Part shown: in pieces, positions 1 through 10,914 of the stretch | How the letters are laid out: every line of letters begins with the position of its first letter | Numbering within the stretch: position 1 is the first letter of the stretch | From: Selaginella moellendorffii | Lineage: Eukaryota > Streptophyta > Lycopodiopsida > Selaginellales > Selaginellaceae | Reading direction: 5' to 3' | Assembly (NCBI RefSeq): GCF_000143415.4 | Contig: NW_003314264.1 | Location: 3,011,444 to 3,075,443, forward strand | DNA length: 64,000 nucleotides | Program-made: the position numbers and the translations under genes | The notes under the pieces: model-generated | Seen by the model: the letters and a program-made list of their open reading frames with translations, nothing else | Told to the model about the DNA's origin: nothing | The model's database searches: none

Positions 1-1221
1 CGTGTGGCTCAAGACCATCCAATCCATAGCTCTAAAATTCGATTGGAGGGATCAATATATTTAGGTATGCCAATTGCACAGTTAATTTGGTCGCAATGCA
101 TGCCACACTGTCTGGGCCTGATCAATATCTTCGGCGGGATGGGATCGAAGTAGGCCATCCCAGCGTTGGAGGTTTCGCCGAATTCTGGCTATGTCCGAGG
201 ATGATATGCCATATGCCGTGAGTATCACCCAGCAGGGGATTTGATCACCATGGGCCGCTACAGCTTCAACAACCGATTGTTCTTGCCAATGTGCGCTCAT
301 CCAAAGATCGATCTAATCTCTGGCAAGCTCTTCGCGGTTAGCTTCAATCCAGTGATCAATCCCCACCTCCGCTACTTCTGGGCGAGCCCGGACAGGAGGA
401 AGAGCCCCGATTTCGACGTCCCGTGCTTACTTCGCGATAACAGAGAACTACGCAGAGAATCAGCTCGTGATGAAGTTCCAGGATGCATTGCTCAAGAACA
501 AACTGGTCATTGATGGAGATACCGCCAAGGTTTCCAGATTCGGGGTCATCCCTCGCATCCCGACCGTGGGATCTCCCGGCATTCGCTGGATCGACGTCCT
601 GGATTGGACATCATTCCACTACATCAACGCCTGGGAGGAAGGGACGGACAAGATTGTCGTGCTCAGCTCGTGGAACATCTGTTTGACGATTTTGCCGGAT
701 TGTCCAACAGATTGCACGAGATCCACCTGGACCTTCGATCTGGACGGTCGTGGAAGCAACATGTGTGCTCAGCCAGACTGGATTTTGGACAGATCAACCA
801 GAAATTCTTGGGGCGGAAGAATCGGTACGTCCATATGTGCTACTATGGGCCATGGCCCAAATTCTCGGGCCTGGCCAAGGTCGATCTGGACGCTCCACGG
901 GTGCCCAGTGTGGTAATCGACGGAACAAGTGACCCGGACCTCAACGAGCCGTGCATTGCGGCGTCGAGGAGATTCGAACGAGGTCAGTTTTGTGGCCAGC
1001 CTTTCTTTGTGGTGAATGGCGAGGAGGAAGACGATGGATACGTCTTAAGCTACATCCACAATGAGGAAAGTGGTGTCTCAGAGCTTTTGGTCATGGATGC
1101 CAAATCGCCCATGCTTGAGACAGTGGTTTCTATAGAGTTGCCTACTAGAGTTCCATATGGATTCCATGGGATCTTTATAAATTCCGATCAAATAGCCAAC
1201 CAGAACCATGCCACCTTGTAA
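1..1221 (+). pseudogene. Decayed copy of carotenoid cleavage dioxygenase gene
   Basis: This is a broken paralogue of the intact gene at 2886-4751. Bases 1-110 match the first coding region and leader of that gene (about 2891-3000). The match then jumps to about 3599, so some 600 bp of the 5' coding part is deleted. The rest is colinear to the stop at 1221 and keeps recognisable protein, including the GRYSFNNRLFLPMCAHPK and VPYGFHGIFI regions with two of the iron-binding histidines. At about 144-174 a 31-bp segment is inverted relative to the intact copy. A single-base loss in the run before 235, a deletion near 418 that removes the FHDFAITENY histidine region, and a frameshift near 680 break the frame. 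It cannot encode a full enzyme. The call rests on direct comparison within the window. The window may begin inside the pseudogene. Confidence 0.9.
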
Positions 1222-1254
1222 GAAAAATTGTAAATTGATATAATCTCTTGTAAA

Positions 1255-1880
1255 TATCTAATTTATGTAACTATGTGAGAATTCGCAATAAGAACATATG
1301 GAGCACTGTTACTTGGCTCCACACTATGGTATCACCCTGTGATCTGGCATTTTTAAAAAATTCACAGCGTTTTCTCTAACCTTTGGTTGTTTACATGCTG
1401 CCAGCATGGTAGTCCACACACACCTTTGATTCTTTAACTTTTCCAGATGCCCTTTCCTGGCATTAGAGCAAACCAGGGCAGCATTACATTGCAAGAAAAA
1501 GCGTCTGCATTAAGAAATTTTCTCAGCAATTCTACAGTTGTTGCTCCATGGACTCACTTTCCGCCACGCCAAGCATACAAGCACTTCTGAGGGAGCCCAA
1601 GAAAATTCTCTTTGCCTTTTGCAAATGCAGACTTTGGCATAGATACAAGACCCCCCTACTTGGCACATTTGATAGAATCGTGCTCCAAGAGATTAAGCTC
1701 CTTTCTGGCATTACTTTATCCAAATGCCTGTTACTGGCATAATCAGGAACGTCGTCTGCTTGTTGGAGGAATCCATACCAAGAGAAGGCAGTGATCATGA
1801 TCGTCCCACTCGGGCATTCAATCAACCAGCTGCTTGGCCTGGTCAAGAGATGTGAAGGTGAAGAGCATGGCATTCAACGA
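1255..1880 (-). pseudogene. Decayed PPR gene remnant, 3' part
   Basis: Read on the minus strand, this stretch keeps fragments of PPR repeats: a TIMITAFSWYGFLQQAD segment, a SWSTILS segment and, at its 3' end, a degenerate E-type motif (PSNSAPYVLIANSH-like). Stops and frame breaks are frequent. The last 75 bases match in reverse complement the plus-strand PPR fragment at 6490-6570. The junction with the CCD pseudogene 3' UTR lies near 1267-1277, where both sequences share the same 11 bases, so the join looks like a microhomology event. No functional product is expected. Confidence 0.7.
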
Positions 1881-2547
1881 GAATCAATTCCTCAATCTCA
1901 TGCCATCTATGCACCTTATATACACTGCACCACCAAATTGGACGTCAGATAATTTCATGCCGCAAGGAGGTGCTTGATATATTTGTGGCTGGAGCATCCC
2001 GTTAAACACCATCTTGTTTTAGTCTCTGATGTGAATTATAGCAAAACTTTTTCACTAGTTGTCAAAATAGCTAGTGTATCTGGTCAAAGACCTATCAACG
2101 GTCAAGTGCGTCAAACGGTCAATCAATTATTCTGGAATCTTGACTGTGAGTCTTTCTCGTTTTTTGACCGGCACACTCCCATTCGATTACATTCTTTCTT
2201 GTTCTTGGTGGAGACGTCCAACACTTCAGAAGGTCACGTCCATTGGAGGATGTAGATGTAAGATCCTCTCTAAAACGCAAAATGGGTTTTTCTCCCAGGT
2301 CTTGATCACTTCGCAGCCACTTTTGGTCTCGAGATAGTGGATCAAAATTGAGGTTGCAGTGGGCTTCTCCTTAAGACTAACTGTAAACTTAGCTAAATTT
2401 TCCTATCAGATGGGAGTGTCCACGTCATTGCCAGCTAGGTGGACGAAGAAATTTGATACAGTTCTCTATTCCATCCAGCAAAACCAAACAAAAATGATAT
2501 TTCGCGCAGGGAGTACTTTCTTATGTGGGACACTCAAGTGCTCAGGA
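1881..2547. other. Gene-free stretch
   Basis: No convincing gene was seen. The short open frames here are not conserved in type or codon use. Bases 2508-2547 resemble 8896-8925 (a GGGAGTACTTTCTTATNT segment followed by the TTTACATTGCA hairpin), so part of this leader was duplicated elsewhere in the window. Confidence 0.5.
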
Positions 2548-2778
2548 TTTACATTGCACCATGTAAAGGTAAGGTCCCATGCTTCCTAGACGGGTACAAG
2601 AGGAAAGCTAGACATCTCCAAATGTTTACATTGCATCATGTAAAAGTAAGGTCCCATGCTTCCTAGACGGGTACAAGAGGAAAGCTAGACATCTCCAAAT
2701 GTTTACATTGCATCATGTAAAAGTAAGGTCCCATGCTTCCTAGACGGGTACGAGAGGAAAGCTAGACATCTCCAAATG
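2548..2778. repeat. Tandem repeat, three copies of 77 bp
   Basis: Three nearly identical 77-bp units start at 2548, 2625 and 2702. Each begins with a short inverted repeat (TTTACAT, a few bases, ATGTAAA) that can form a hairpin. The first unit differs by a few bases from the other two, and the third has one A to G change. The array ends about 110 bp upstream of the CCD start codon, so it lies in the likely promoter. A related single hairpin occurs at 8923-8942. Confidence 0.9.
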
Positions 2779-2885
2779 CCGACATTGTTCTCACGTGCAT
2801 TGCTTCCAATTGGTCGACATCCCAAGTAGCTAGAATCCTCAGAGTAAGCCTTAAAAACTTTCTCTATCGCGCCATCATCTTATCT

Positions 2886-4751
2886 ATGCGAATGGTGTGG
2901 CTCAGAGAGTCCAATTCAATTCGATTGGAGGGATCAATGTATTTATGTATGCCAATGGCACTATTTTTAATCGTTGATTCTGTCTCAATGCATGCCACAG
3001 CTGGGATTGATATTGGTTGTAGCCTTACCAACTTCTCCTTCCCAGCTCCACCCAAGAGAAGATCATCAGGGATCACAGCCACCGCCACCAAATCCTCTCG
3101 CAAGTATATCAATACCCCTGGCTTCTCAATCCCCAATCCAATCGAAGAGGCGCGGGCGGCGGCGGTAGCCCTGTGCGACACGGTGGAGAATTTCATCTCC
3201 ACGTACATTGATCTTCGCGAGTTTCCTCCCTCGCAAGACCCCAAGATCCAGCTCGCGGATAATTTCGCGCCGGTTGGAGAGTTCCCGCCAACGCCGTGCC
3301 GCCGAGTCACTGGCGAGATCCCTCGCTGCCTCCGCGGCGGTGCTTACATCCGCAATGGCTCCAATCCACTCCATCCCCCTCCCGCCGGCTACAACTACTT
3401 CGACGGCCACGGGATGCTCCACTCTGTCAAGTTCGGCGATGAAGAAGATCAAGCTCCAGTCTACTGCGCGCGATTCACCCAGAACAATCGATTCGTCCAG
3501 GAGCAAGCAGCGGGCAAGCCTCTCTTCCCCTACACGCTGGGCACCATGAGCAGCTATGCCGGGCTCGCACGATTCGGGCTATTCGTGACGCGCACGGCTC
3601 TGGGCCTGATCAATATCTTGGGCGGGATGGGAACCTCCAACGCTGGGATGGCCTACTTCGATCGCCGAATCCTGGCCATGTCCGAGGATGATATGCCATA
3701 TGCCGTGAGTATCACCCCAGCAGGGGATTTGATCACCATGGGCCGCTACAGCTTCAACAACCGATTGTTCTTGCCGATGTGCGCTCATCCAAAGATCGAT
3801 CCAATCTCTGGCGAGCTCTTCGCGATTAGCTTCAATCCAGTGATCAATCCCCACCTCCGCTACTTCTGGGCGAGCCCGAACGGGAGGAAGAGCCCCGATT
3901 TCGACGTGTGGCTGCCGGACCCGTGCTTGTTTCACGACTTCGCGATAACAGAGAACTACGCAATCCTGCCAGAGAATCAGCTCGTGATGAAGTTCCAGGA
4001 TGTATTGCTCAAGAACAAACTGGTCATTGATGGAGATACCACCAAAGTTCCTAGATTCGGGGTGATCCCTCGCATCCCAACTGTGGGATCTTCCGGCATT
4101 TGCTGGATCGACGTCCCGGATTGGACGTCATTCCACTACATCAACGCCTGGGAGGAAGGGATGGACAAGATCGTCGTGCTGAGCTCGTCCATTACGCCGG
4201 TAAAACATTTCTTTGACGATTTCGCCAGATTGTCCAACAGATTGCACGAGATCCACCTGGACCTTCGATCTGGACGGTCATGGAAGCAACACGTGTGCTC
4301 AGCCGGACTGGATTTTGGACAGATCAACCAGAAGTTCCTGGGGCGGAAGAATCAGTACGTCTACATGTGCTACTATGGGCCATGGCCCAAAATCTCTGGC
4401 CTGGCCAAGGTCGATCTGGACGCTCCACGGCTGCCCAGGGTGGTCATCGACGGAACGAGTGACCCGGACCTTAATGAGCCGTGCATTGTAGCGTCAAGGA
4501 GATTCGAACGAGGTCAGTTTTGTGGCGAGCCTTTCTTTGTGGCAAATGGCGAGGAGGAAGACGATGGATACGTTTTAAGCTATGTCCATGATGAGGCAAG
4601 TGGTGTCTCGGAGCTTTTGGTCATGGATGCCAAATCACCCACACTTGAGACAGTGGCTTCTATAGAGTTGCCTGCTAGAGTTCCATATGGATTCCATGGG
4701 ATCTTTATAAATTCTGATCAAATAGCCAACCAGAACTATGCCACTTTATAA
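2886..4751 (+). CDS. Carotenoid cleavage dioxygenase, CCD4/NCED-like
   Basis: An intact 621-residue intronless reading frame. Enzymes of this family use a non-haem Fe(II) held by four histidines to cleave carotenoid or apocarotenoid double bases of the polyene with O2. All four histidine motifs are visible in order: CAHPKIDP, FHDFAITENY, FHYINAWEE and VPYGFHGIFI. The N-terminal YIRNGSNP and YNYFDGHGMLHS blocks are typical of the beta-propeller core. YIRNGSNP has Ser where Pro is usual. The first 95 or so residues are basic and rich in Ser/Thr/Pro, which would suit a plastid transit peptide. The first ATG is chosen because similarity to the decayed copy at 1-110 extends that far, but Met38 (MHATAG) is a reasonable alternative start. 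The 3' UTR is also shared with the decayed copy. The exact substrate cannot be told from sequence. Confidence 0.92.
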   Translation: MRMVWLRESNSIRLEGSMYLCMPMALFLIVDSVSMHATAGIDIGCSLTNFSFPAPPKRRSSGITATATKSSRKYINTPGFSIPNPIEEARAAAVALCDTVENFISTYIDLREFPPSQDPKIQLADNFAPVGEFPPTPCRRVTGEIPRCLRGGAYIRNGSNPLHPPPAGYNYFDGHGMLHSVKFGDEEDQAPVYCARFTQNNRFVQEQAAGKPLFPYTLGTMSSYAGLARFGLFVTRTALGLINILGGMGTSNAGMAYFDRRILAMSEDDMPYAVSITPAGDLITMGRYSFNNRLFLPMCAHPKIDPISGELFAISFNPVINPHLRYFWASPNGRKSPDFDVWLPDPCLFHDFAITENYAILPENQLVMKFQDVLLKNKLVIDGDTTKVPRFGVIPRIPTVGSSGICWIDVPDWTSFHYINAWEEGMDKIVVLSSSITPVKHFFDDFARLSNRLHEIHLDLRSGRSWKQHVCSAGLDFGQINQKFLGRKNQYVYMCYYGPWPKISGLAKVDLDAPRLPRVVIDGTSDPDLNEPCIVASRRFERGQFCGEPFFVANGEEEDDGYVLSYVHDEASGVSELLVMDAKSPTLETVASIELPARVPYGFHGIFINSDQIANQNYATL

Positions 4752-5699
4752 GAAAGTTTGATATAGTTGTAAAATCTCTTGTAAATATCTAACTTATGTA
4801 ACTATGTGACCATAAATTCAGATGTAATGCACTCTATTTTTTTCCTTTAAAACCAATTGGAAAAAGGGGCAATTGCTTATAGTAACAATATATCTAAATT
4901 TTATTTCAAGATCATATGTGCTACACTCACCCCTCCTTTCAAAGTGTCAATGTTTTTATTGATTATTACTAAACTATATTAAATCTACCAATCTTTCCAT
5001 TATATAGACCAATTATTTTATGTAAAGTAACTAGTTATCCACCTATATTTCAATCCCACAGTGGATACCTTCGTTTATGAATGCTTTACAAAACAAAAGA
5101 CATATTTATGAATGGCTAATACATATGATTTTAATTTTAGGGGTATAAATATACCTTATTTAAAGGTATATATTTTCTCTAATACCACATTTATCTCAAC
5201 ATATCTCTCTCCTCTTAAGCCAATTAAAAAAGAGGTAGTTATTTGCCCTTAGTTATCCTCATTTATCCACTAAAGTTTTTAAGGATCCACAACAATAATA
5301 TATTTAAATTTCATCCCATGATCACATATGCTATATCATAAAATTTATAATGAATTTTAAAGGTTATTTTTTCCACATTTTGATCTATAATCCGTCTTTG
5401 ATGATACTTGGACTGTAAATCAGGTCGTATAAAGTACTTAGCCTTTAAGAGTTAGTCAAATAAGTAAAAAATGCATATATAACTTTTGGCAATAACCTTT
5501 ATGAGTTGCTTTTTAAGTTCAACCATTTCCTTGTGTAAATGATATAGAGCCTTATGTGATTTAGAATCTAAAATAATCTCAATATAATGATCAATCTTAT
5601 AGTTAAGAGAAAACCTTGGTGGTAAATTTGTTAGAAAGTATCTTGATTCCTTAACAACAACTTTATAATATAGGCCTATTTAAACTTGATCACTTGAAC
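4752..5699. other. AT-rich gene-free stretch
   Basis: Contains the CCD 3' UTR at its start, then AT-rich DNA without a plausible coding frame, RNA gene or clear repeat boundary. Confidence 0.5.
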
Positions 5700-6170
5700 C
5701 TAAATGTAGCACATGTGGTTTTCACCCTTTATTCTATGGTGATTTACCATAGGATAACCATGAAGTGGAACTTAAACCCTCCATGTGCCATATGCCACAT
5801 GTCCAAGGACAACGAAGTGAAACCTAAGTTATAGGGCCTTGGACCATTGAACGAAGGAATGGTGCCAAATTCCTAAGTATGAAGCCAAGAAGCGATGGCA
5901 CTAGAGAACAGAACGACTCTTGAACGTACAGCTTAAGGAGCGAAGAGACAGGAGCACAGAGCAACTTGGAACAATCCTAAAATATCCAGCATCTTAATGC
6001 TAAGACTAACACACAAAACAGAGCTAAACAGAGTTTAACGCTATTTTAGCATACCAGTGGCTTAACACAAGGATATGGGTACTCCAACAACTAGCATAGT
6101 GTGGAACTTAAGCTTAAACCCAAGCCGGACGCAAAACAAGGGCAGTCACACAAGCGAGAGTTAGACTATG
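5700..6170 (+). repeat. Dispersed repeat, copy 1
   Basis: About 450 bp that match 10433-10860 in the same orientation, with many substitutions and small gaps. Shared landmarks are a GATTTACCATAG segment near the start and an ATGGGTACTC segment near the end. No coding capacity is seen. It is probably an old non-coding transposon or solo LTR. The family was not recognised. Confidence 0.7.
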
Positions 6171-6244
6171 CCTCAAGTTGGTCAGTTATGCCTGACCTAC
6201 CCACTATCCCTATTATACATTTGGAACCCCCTACAACTCCCTCC

Positions 6245-6575
6245 TCCGTTTGCTAACATCTTTGCTCACGTTATATGCTCACAAAGGCATTGTTGCCATA
6301 GCTCAGGATCTCTTTGTGTCTTTCCAATTTGATCACTCCATCAAACCCTCAAAGCAACACTACTCATGTATGATTGGTGTGCTTGTCTGGTCAGGGTATA
6401 TCCAAGATGCTGAGAATCTTCTGTGGGAGATGCCATCCTACCCAGATTCCATGGATTGGAAGTGCTTGCTTGGGCTGTAGCGAGTGGAGATGCAATGAAA
6501 AATGCCGCTAGTTTGGAGCCTAGTAACAGTGCTCCATATGTTCTTATTGCCAATTCTCACATAGTTATATAGCTT
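6245..6575 (+). pseudogene. PPR gene 3' fragment, copy A
   Basis: Encodes a piece of the last PPR repeat and E motif of a PLS-class PPR protein. AHKGIVAIAQDLF, KPSKQHYSCMIGVLVWSG and EMPSYPDSMDWKCLLG correspond to the usual end of such proteins. A stop at 6478-6480 and a frame change separate it from the final ASLEPSNSAPYVLIANS block. There is no start and no upstream repeats. It is a fragment, matched by the copies at 1255-1330 (inverted) and 9757-10085. Confidence 0.75.
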
Positions 6576-8695
6576 GGATATTTTCAAGAGATTATATCAA
6601 TTTTCACAACTATGTCAAATTTTCTTAGAAGGTGCCATTTTTTATGAGCACACGTGAAATCTAGGCTATAATTCATGTAAAATCTAACCTTGGGCTTCAC
6701 TAATCTACCTACTACCCCTCCTAATGCATCTTTCAATGTAATCCTCACCTAGTTGTTAGTGAGTGGTTGAACCATTTGATGTAGCAGTTAACTAAGGTGT
6801 ATGCTTAGCAAGAGTAAAGTGGGGGGTTATGCACTAAAAATCCCACAATGGGTATTTAAGATTATGTATGCAATTATATGTGGGATTTTGGGCAAAAACT
6901 ATATATTTGCATTATTCTAAAATAAAGTTACACTGCTAGGAATTTTATATAAAATTTTAGGAAGAATGATTTGAATTTCATTAGATAGAATTGTGGTACA
7001 TAGTGAAGTTTTAGTGAGTTTTTGTTTTCATTGTAATTTTCATTAACAATTCCAGTTATTCCTAATATGTATTTTTGCCAAATTGATTTATTTTTTTAAA
7101 AGTCTATTTTTTATTTTAGGAATTTTAGCTTATAATTTCTACTTTAAATCACTAATGCTCCTAATCTTGGACAATGCTCTTGTTAGCTAGTGTTGCAACT
7201 ACGTTGTGAATCTCATTTAAACTCATGTTATAGAGTCAACAATAGTGTTATAAATTTGGTAACTTCTTCTTGAGTACCTATTATCTTGAGTAGCCATTCT
7301 ATGAACTTTTTGAGAGATAATTATAAAAAGTTTAGTGAAGTATTTAATTTATAGCTCTAGTGTTGTGTGAGTGATGCAGGTCCCATGGAATAAGTGAATT
7401 TTAAAGTAAATATGTTAGCTACATTGGTGTCACTGATAGAAATCCTAGTTTGCAAAAGAGAACGAAGTTTAAAGTGGTCACACTTGTTTAGGGTAGGATC
7501 ATTCAAAGGTTTAAAAGAAACCTATTATATACCTTTAGAGTAAAGGTTTAATTATTTTTTTAAAGTATATTCTTGGTGTTGCATAATCTAAAATTTAAGT
7601 ATTATTAGGGGTTTTAATAAAAGCATTGATCCAATGAGATATATGAATAAACAACTTTGGAGATCTTCTTTTCTCAAACCTTATGTGTATGGTTTTTGAG
7701 ACGAGTTGAGTGCAGACATATTTGCTCAAGCCTTGTCAAATGCATTTCCACCTATGAACATGATGGATTTTAAGCTTAATTGTTAATGACCTTCATGACA
7801 TCCTTATGCATATGTTTCCTACTTGAGAATAGGGGGTAAAGAAAATAGAAAAATGTTTTAAACCTCAAAAGATGAGGGAAAACTACAAGCACAAGACAAA
7901 GTAATAGCACCACTTTCTTCCATAAATTTTTAATCTCTCTAAAAAATTCTAACCCTAGCAAGTATTAATCTAGGCTATATTCTTAGTGCTTATGTCTTGT
8001 GATGCAATCTAGAACTAGTGCTGTGACAACACACTCTAGAGCAATGGTGCACCTTGGCAAATAAAAGTCTTTGCAAATCTACACTTTATCCCTAGTAATA
8101 GTTGGAAATGCCAAAGCTACAAGATTTCAAGATTGATCAATCTAGAGAACACTATATTGCTTGGCACTTAATGATGTCTACCCTAAACCCTAGATTTAAC
8201 TTCAAACACTCAAACCAGAAGATTATTCCTGAATAACTTTTGAATAATTCAGAGATAATTCTTAAACCTTGATAAAGAAATAAACCATTAGATAATGTCC
8301 CAGGAAAGAAAATGCCACCACCAACTCTCACAACCTAGATTTCAAAGCCCATATGCTACTCATTATCACCAAATTTGATATATCAAGTAACACAAAAATA
8401 TTTGAATAATACCTATTTAACAAAGGGATGTTAGAACATTGGATGCACCTCAATCTTGCTTTTGAGATCTGTGAAATTTCTTCTTGGATAAATGGCATCT
8501 ATACAAAAGCTTTAAGGAATTAGCACTTATACCATTGGTGTTTAGGAAGAAATTTATATACCTTTAATCTTAATTAAATTGGCTACCTTGTTTGATGAAT
8601 GACTTTAACACAATTTGAGAGCCACGTGATTGCATGTATATGATAATGGGTGTTGTAGATGAAAATTCTTGCTTAGGAATTTAGGTTATACTTCT

Positions 8696-8729
<34 letters not shown>

Positions 8730-8895
8730 CATTAGGCATAATAGATTGAAATAGCATGATTTCCATAATAGGTGTTAATGGTTGGGCAAAAAAGTCAAAA
8801 TTTTGCTAGTCATAGTCAAAGTAGCAAAAACAAAACAAAACAATTTATGTTATTTTATTAAGGTCATTTACCTAGGCTACTTGATGTTTTATGTA
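6576..8895. other. AT-rich gene-free stretch with CT microsatellite
   Basis: About 2.3 kb of AT-rich DNA without a supportable gene. The only clear feature is a perfect (CT)n run at about 8697-8727. The short frames at 7776-7961 and 8782-8991 have no recognisable motif and biased low-complexity composition. Confidence 0.6.
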
Positions 8896-8945
8896 GGGAG
8901 TACTTTCTTATCTATGCAAGGATTTACATTGCATAATGTAAAGGT
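8896..8945 (+). repeat. Copy of CCD-upstream hairpin sequence
   Basis: Matches 2508-2570 upstream of the CCD gene, including the hairpin TTTACATT/AATGTAAA (8-bp arms here). It is a single copy rather than a tandem array. With the chimeric fragment at 9722 it suggests that DNA around the CCD locus was duplicated into this stretch. Confidence 0.6.
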
Positions 8946-9721
8946 ATTTTATACAGAAAAGTTTTTATTTGTTTTTACATTTATTCACTAAAATATAAAT
9001 ATAAATGTTAAATGACATTATGATAAAAATAAAGTTGCTATTTTGCCTTTATCCTGTAATGTTGTGACTTTGGACTTGAAACTACACCTAACACATGACT
9101 AATTGAAAAATAAAAAACATTATAAGCCCTTTAGTAAGAAAAACATATACACATCTAATATCTTAAGGGTAAGTCAATTTTGAAAATGACTCTCCATCAC
9201 ATTTTGCTAGGAAAATCATCATTTACAAGTAACCATGCTTACTGGAATAACCAAGATTGCTCTAAAGAGTTCCTTCATCAAAATAACATTCTCTGCTCTA
9301 TTTATATCTATATGTCATTTTGTTTTTCAAAATTCACTATTTCATTCTCATTTTTATTTATTCCTCAATCTCTTCTTCAAGCTTTATTGCTTCATTTTAG
9401 AGTTAAGGAGGTTTGAGGGTAAAAATGAAGTGATTACACATAGGTAAAGGCTAGAATAGGTATATAGTAAGTATATTCTTATAGATATATTTTATTGTGA
9501 CATTCTTAAAAAATCATCAAATGTGAATGTCAAGTGATGACACTTTTTCAATGGTCCTTAAACCATTTCAGGGATATATGAACACACAATTATTGGTCCT
9601 CTGAGTGTTCACATATCCTATGGACACACAATTATCAGTCCACATATCCTGTTAGCATTGCAACATTTTTGTACCCAATTTCTCTAGAAGCACTGTACTA
9701 CCTCAGCCCTAAAATATTATT
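8946..9721. other. Gene-free stretch
   Basis: AT-rich DNA with no recognisable gene. The overlapping frames at 9180-9447 show no known motif. A short GTTCACATATCC / GGACACACAATTATC direct duplication is seen near 9580-9650. Confidence 0.4.
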
Positions 9722-10085
9722 GCACATCCAATCCATATTTAGATTGGAGGGATCAATACACCTGATGAAGCTAACTTAGCAGCTTTGCTCACTTCATGTG
9801 CTCACAAAGGCATTGATGCCATAGCTTGGCATCTCTTTGTGTCTTTCTAGTTTGATCACTCTATCAAACCCTCAAAGCTAATATGGCATCTCCTACAGAA
9901 GATTCTCAGCGTTTTAGATATACCCTACCTAACTAATCATACACAAGTAGTGTATTCGGATTCTATGGATTGGAAGTGCTTGGAGTTGCAGCAAGTGGAG
10001 ATGCCATAAAACTTGCCATTAGTGTGGACCCTAGTAACAGTGCTCTATATGTTCTTGTTGCCAATTCTTATATAGTTTGGGCTAT
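9722..10085 (+). pseudogene. Chimeric CCD-leader and PPR fragment, copy B
   Basis: Starts with about 35 bases resembling the CCD pseudogene leader (a CATCCAATCCAT segment and GATTGGAGGGATCAATA). It then switches to the PPR 3' fragment seen at 6245-6575: PDEANLAALLTSCAHKGIDAIA is readable. At about 9883-9953 a 71-bp block is inverted relative to copy A, while the sequence on both sides stays colinear. The end again encodes a PSNSALYVLVANS-type E motif. There are many stops. It is a remnant only. Confidence 0.7.
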
Positions 10086-10088
10086 GTA

Positions 10089-10275
10089 ATGCCCTGACTA
10101 TGATGGATAGAATATTTAAAGATTATATGGACATATTTATTGTCTTGTATATCAACAATGTTCTAGTCTTTAGTGAAACATTGAAGAATGATTTGAAACA
10201 CTTTGAGCTAGTTTATTAGAAGTTGCAAGAAAATAACTTATATGCTAAGGAAAGTAAATATGTCTTTGATTAGTT
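10089..10275 (+). pseudogene. Ty3/gypsy reverse transcriptase fragment
   Basis: A readable stretch resembles the reverse-transcriptase palm after the YIDD box of Ty3/gypsy elements: MDRIFKDYMDIFIVLYINN, then VFSETLKNDLKHF and YAKESKYVF. YIDD has become YINN, and there is an in-frame stop near 10218. It is followed directly by an LTR fragment related to the two full elements further right. It is a dead fragment. Confidence 0.65.
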
Positions 10276-10314
10276 GTATATGAACATTCCTGGACTAAAA
10301 AATTATATTGGTAT

Positions 10315-10425
10315 TGTGAGGTCCAAGTGTATAATTATAATGCCGTATACTAATAGTAGTGTAGTGGGATTTTGGTGGCTATCATATTGGTTTCAATTCG
10401 AATCACTCACTCTTATATACATATA
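10315..10425 (+). repeat. Partial LTR of the window's Ty3 family
   Basis: Begins TGTGAGG and follows the LTRs at 34868-35035 and 41416-41591 through the ATGCCGTATACTAATA and GTGGGATTTTGG blocks to the TATATA region, then decays. It is a third insertion of the same family in this window, much older than the two long copies. Confidence 0.7.
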
Positions 10426-10432
10426 TATAATA

Positions 10433-10860
10433 TATGTGGTTTTCACTCTTTACTGATAATGATTTACCATAGAATAACCACAAAGTGAAATCTAACCTTT
10501 AAATACATATGCTAAAGGCAATGGAGTGAGACTTGAGTTTTAGGGCCTTAGGCCATTGAATAAAGGGATAGAGTCAAACTCCCAAGCATACAACCAAAAA
10601 ATGAAAGGACAGAAATATAGAACAACTCTTGAGCATACAACTGTAAAGAAAAAGAGCCAGAGCACTAAGTGACATTAGAATAATCTTAGAGTATCCAACA
10701 TCCCAATACCAAGACAAGCATGTAAATTGGAACAAAATAAAGTTCAATAGTAGTTTAACATATGGGTGGTGTAATATAAAATATGGGTACTCTACCAGCT
10801 AGTATGGTATATCAAGTTGATGTAAAATAAGAATAGACACACTTAGTGAGGAGCCAAACT
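10433..10860 (+). repeat. Dispersed repeat, copy 2
   Basis: The second copy of the family described at 5700-6170, in the same orientation and similarly degenerate. No coding frame. Confidence 0.7.
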
Positions 10861-10914
10861 TTTAAAACTCTACATAACTTTAGATTATTGTGACTAATCT
10901 TACCAAAGACTGTT

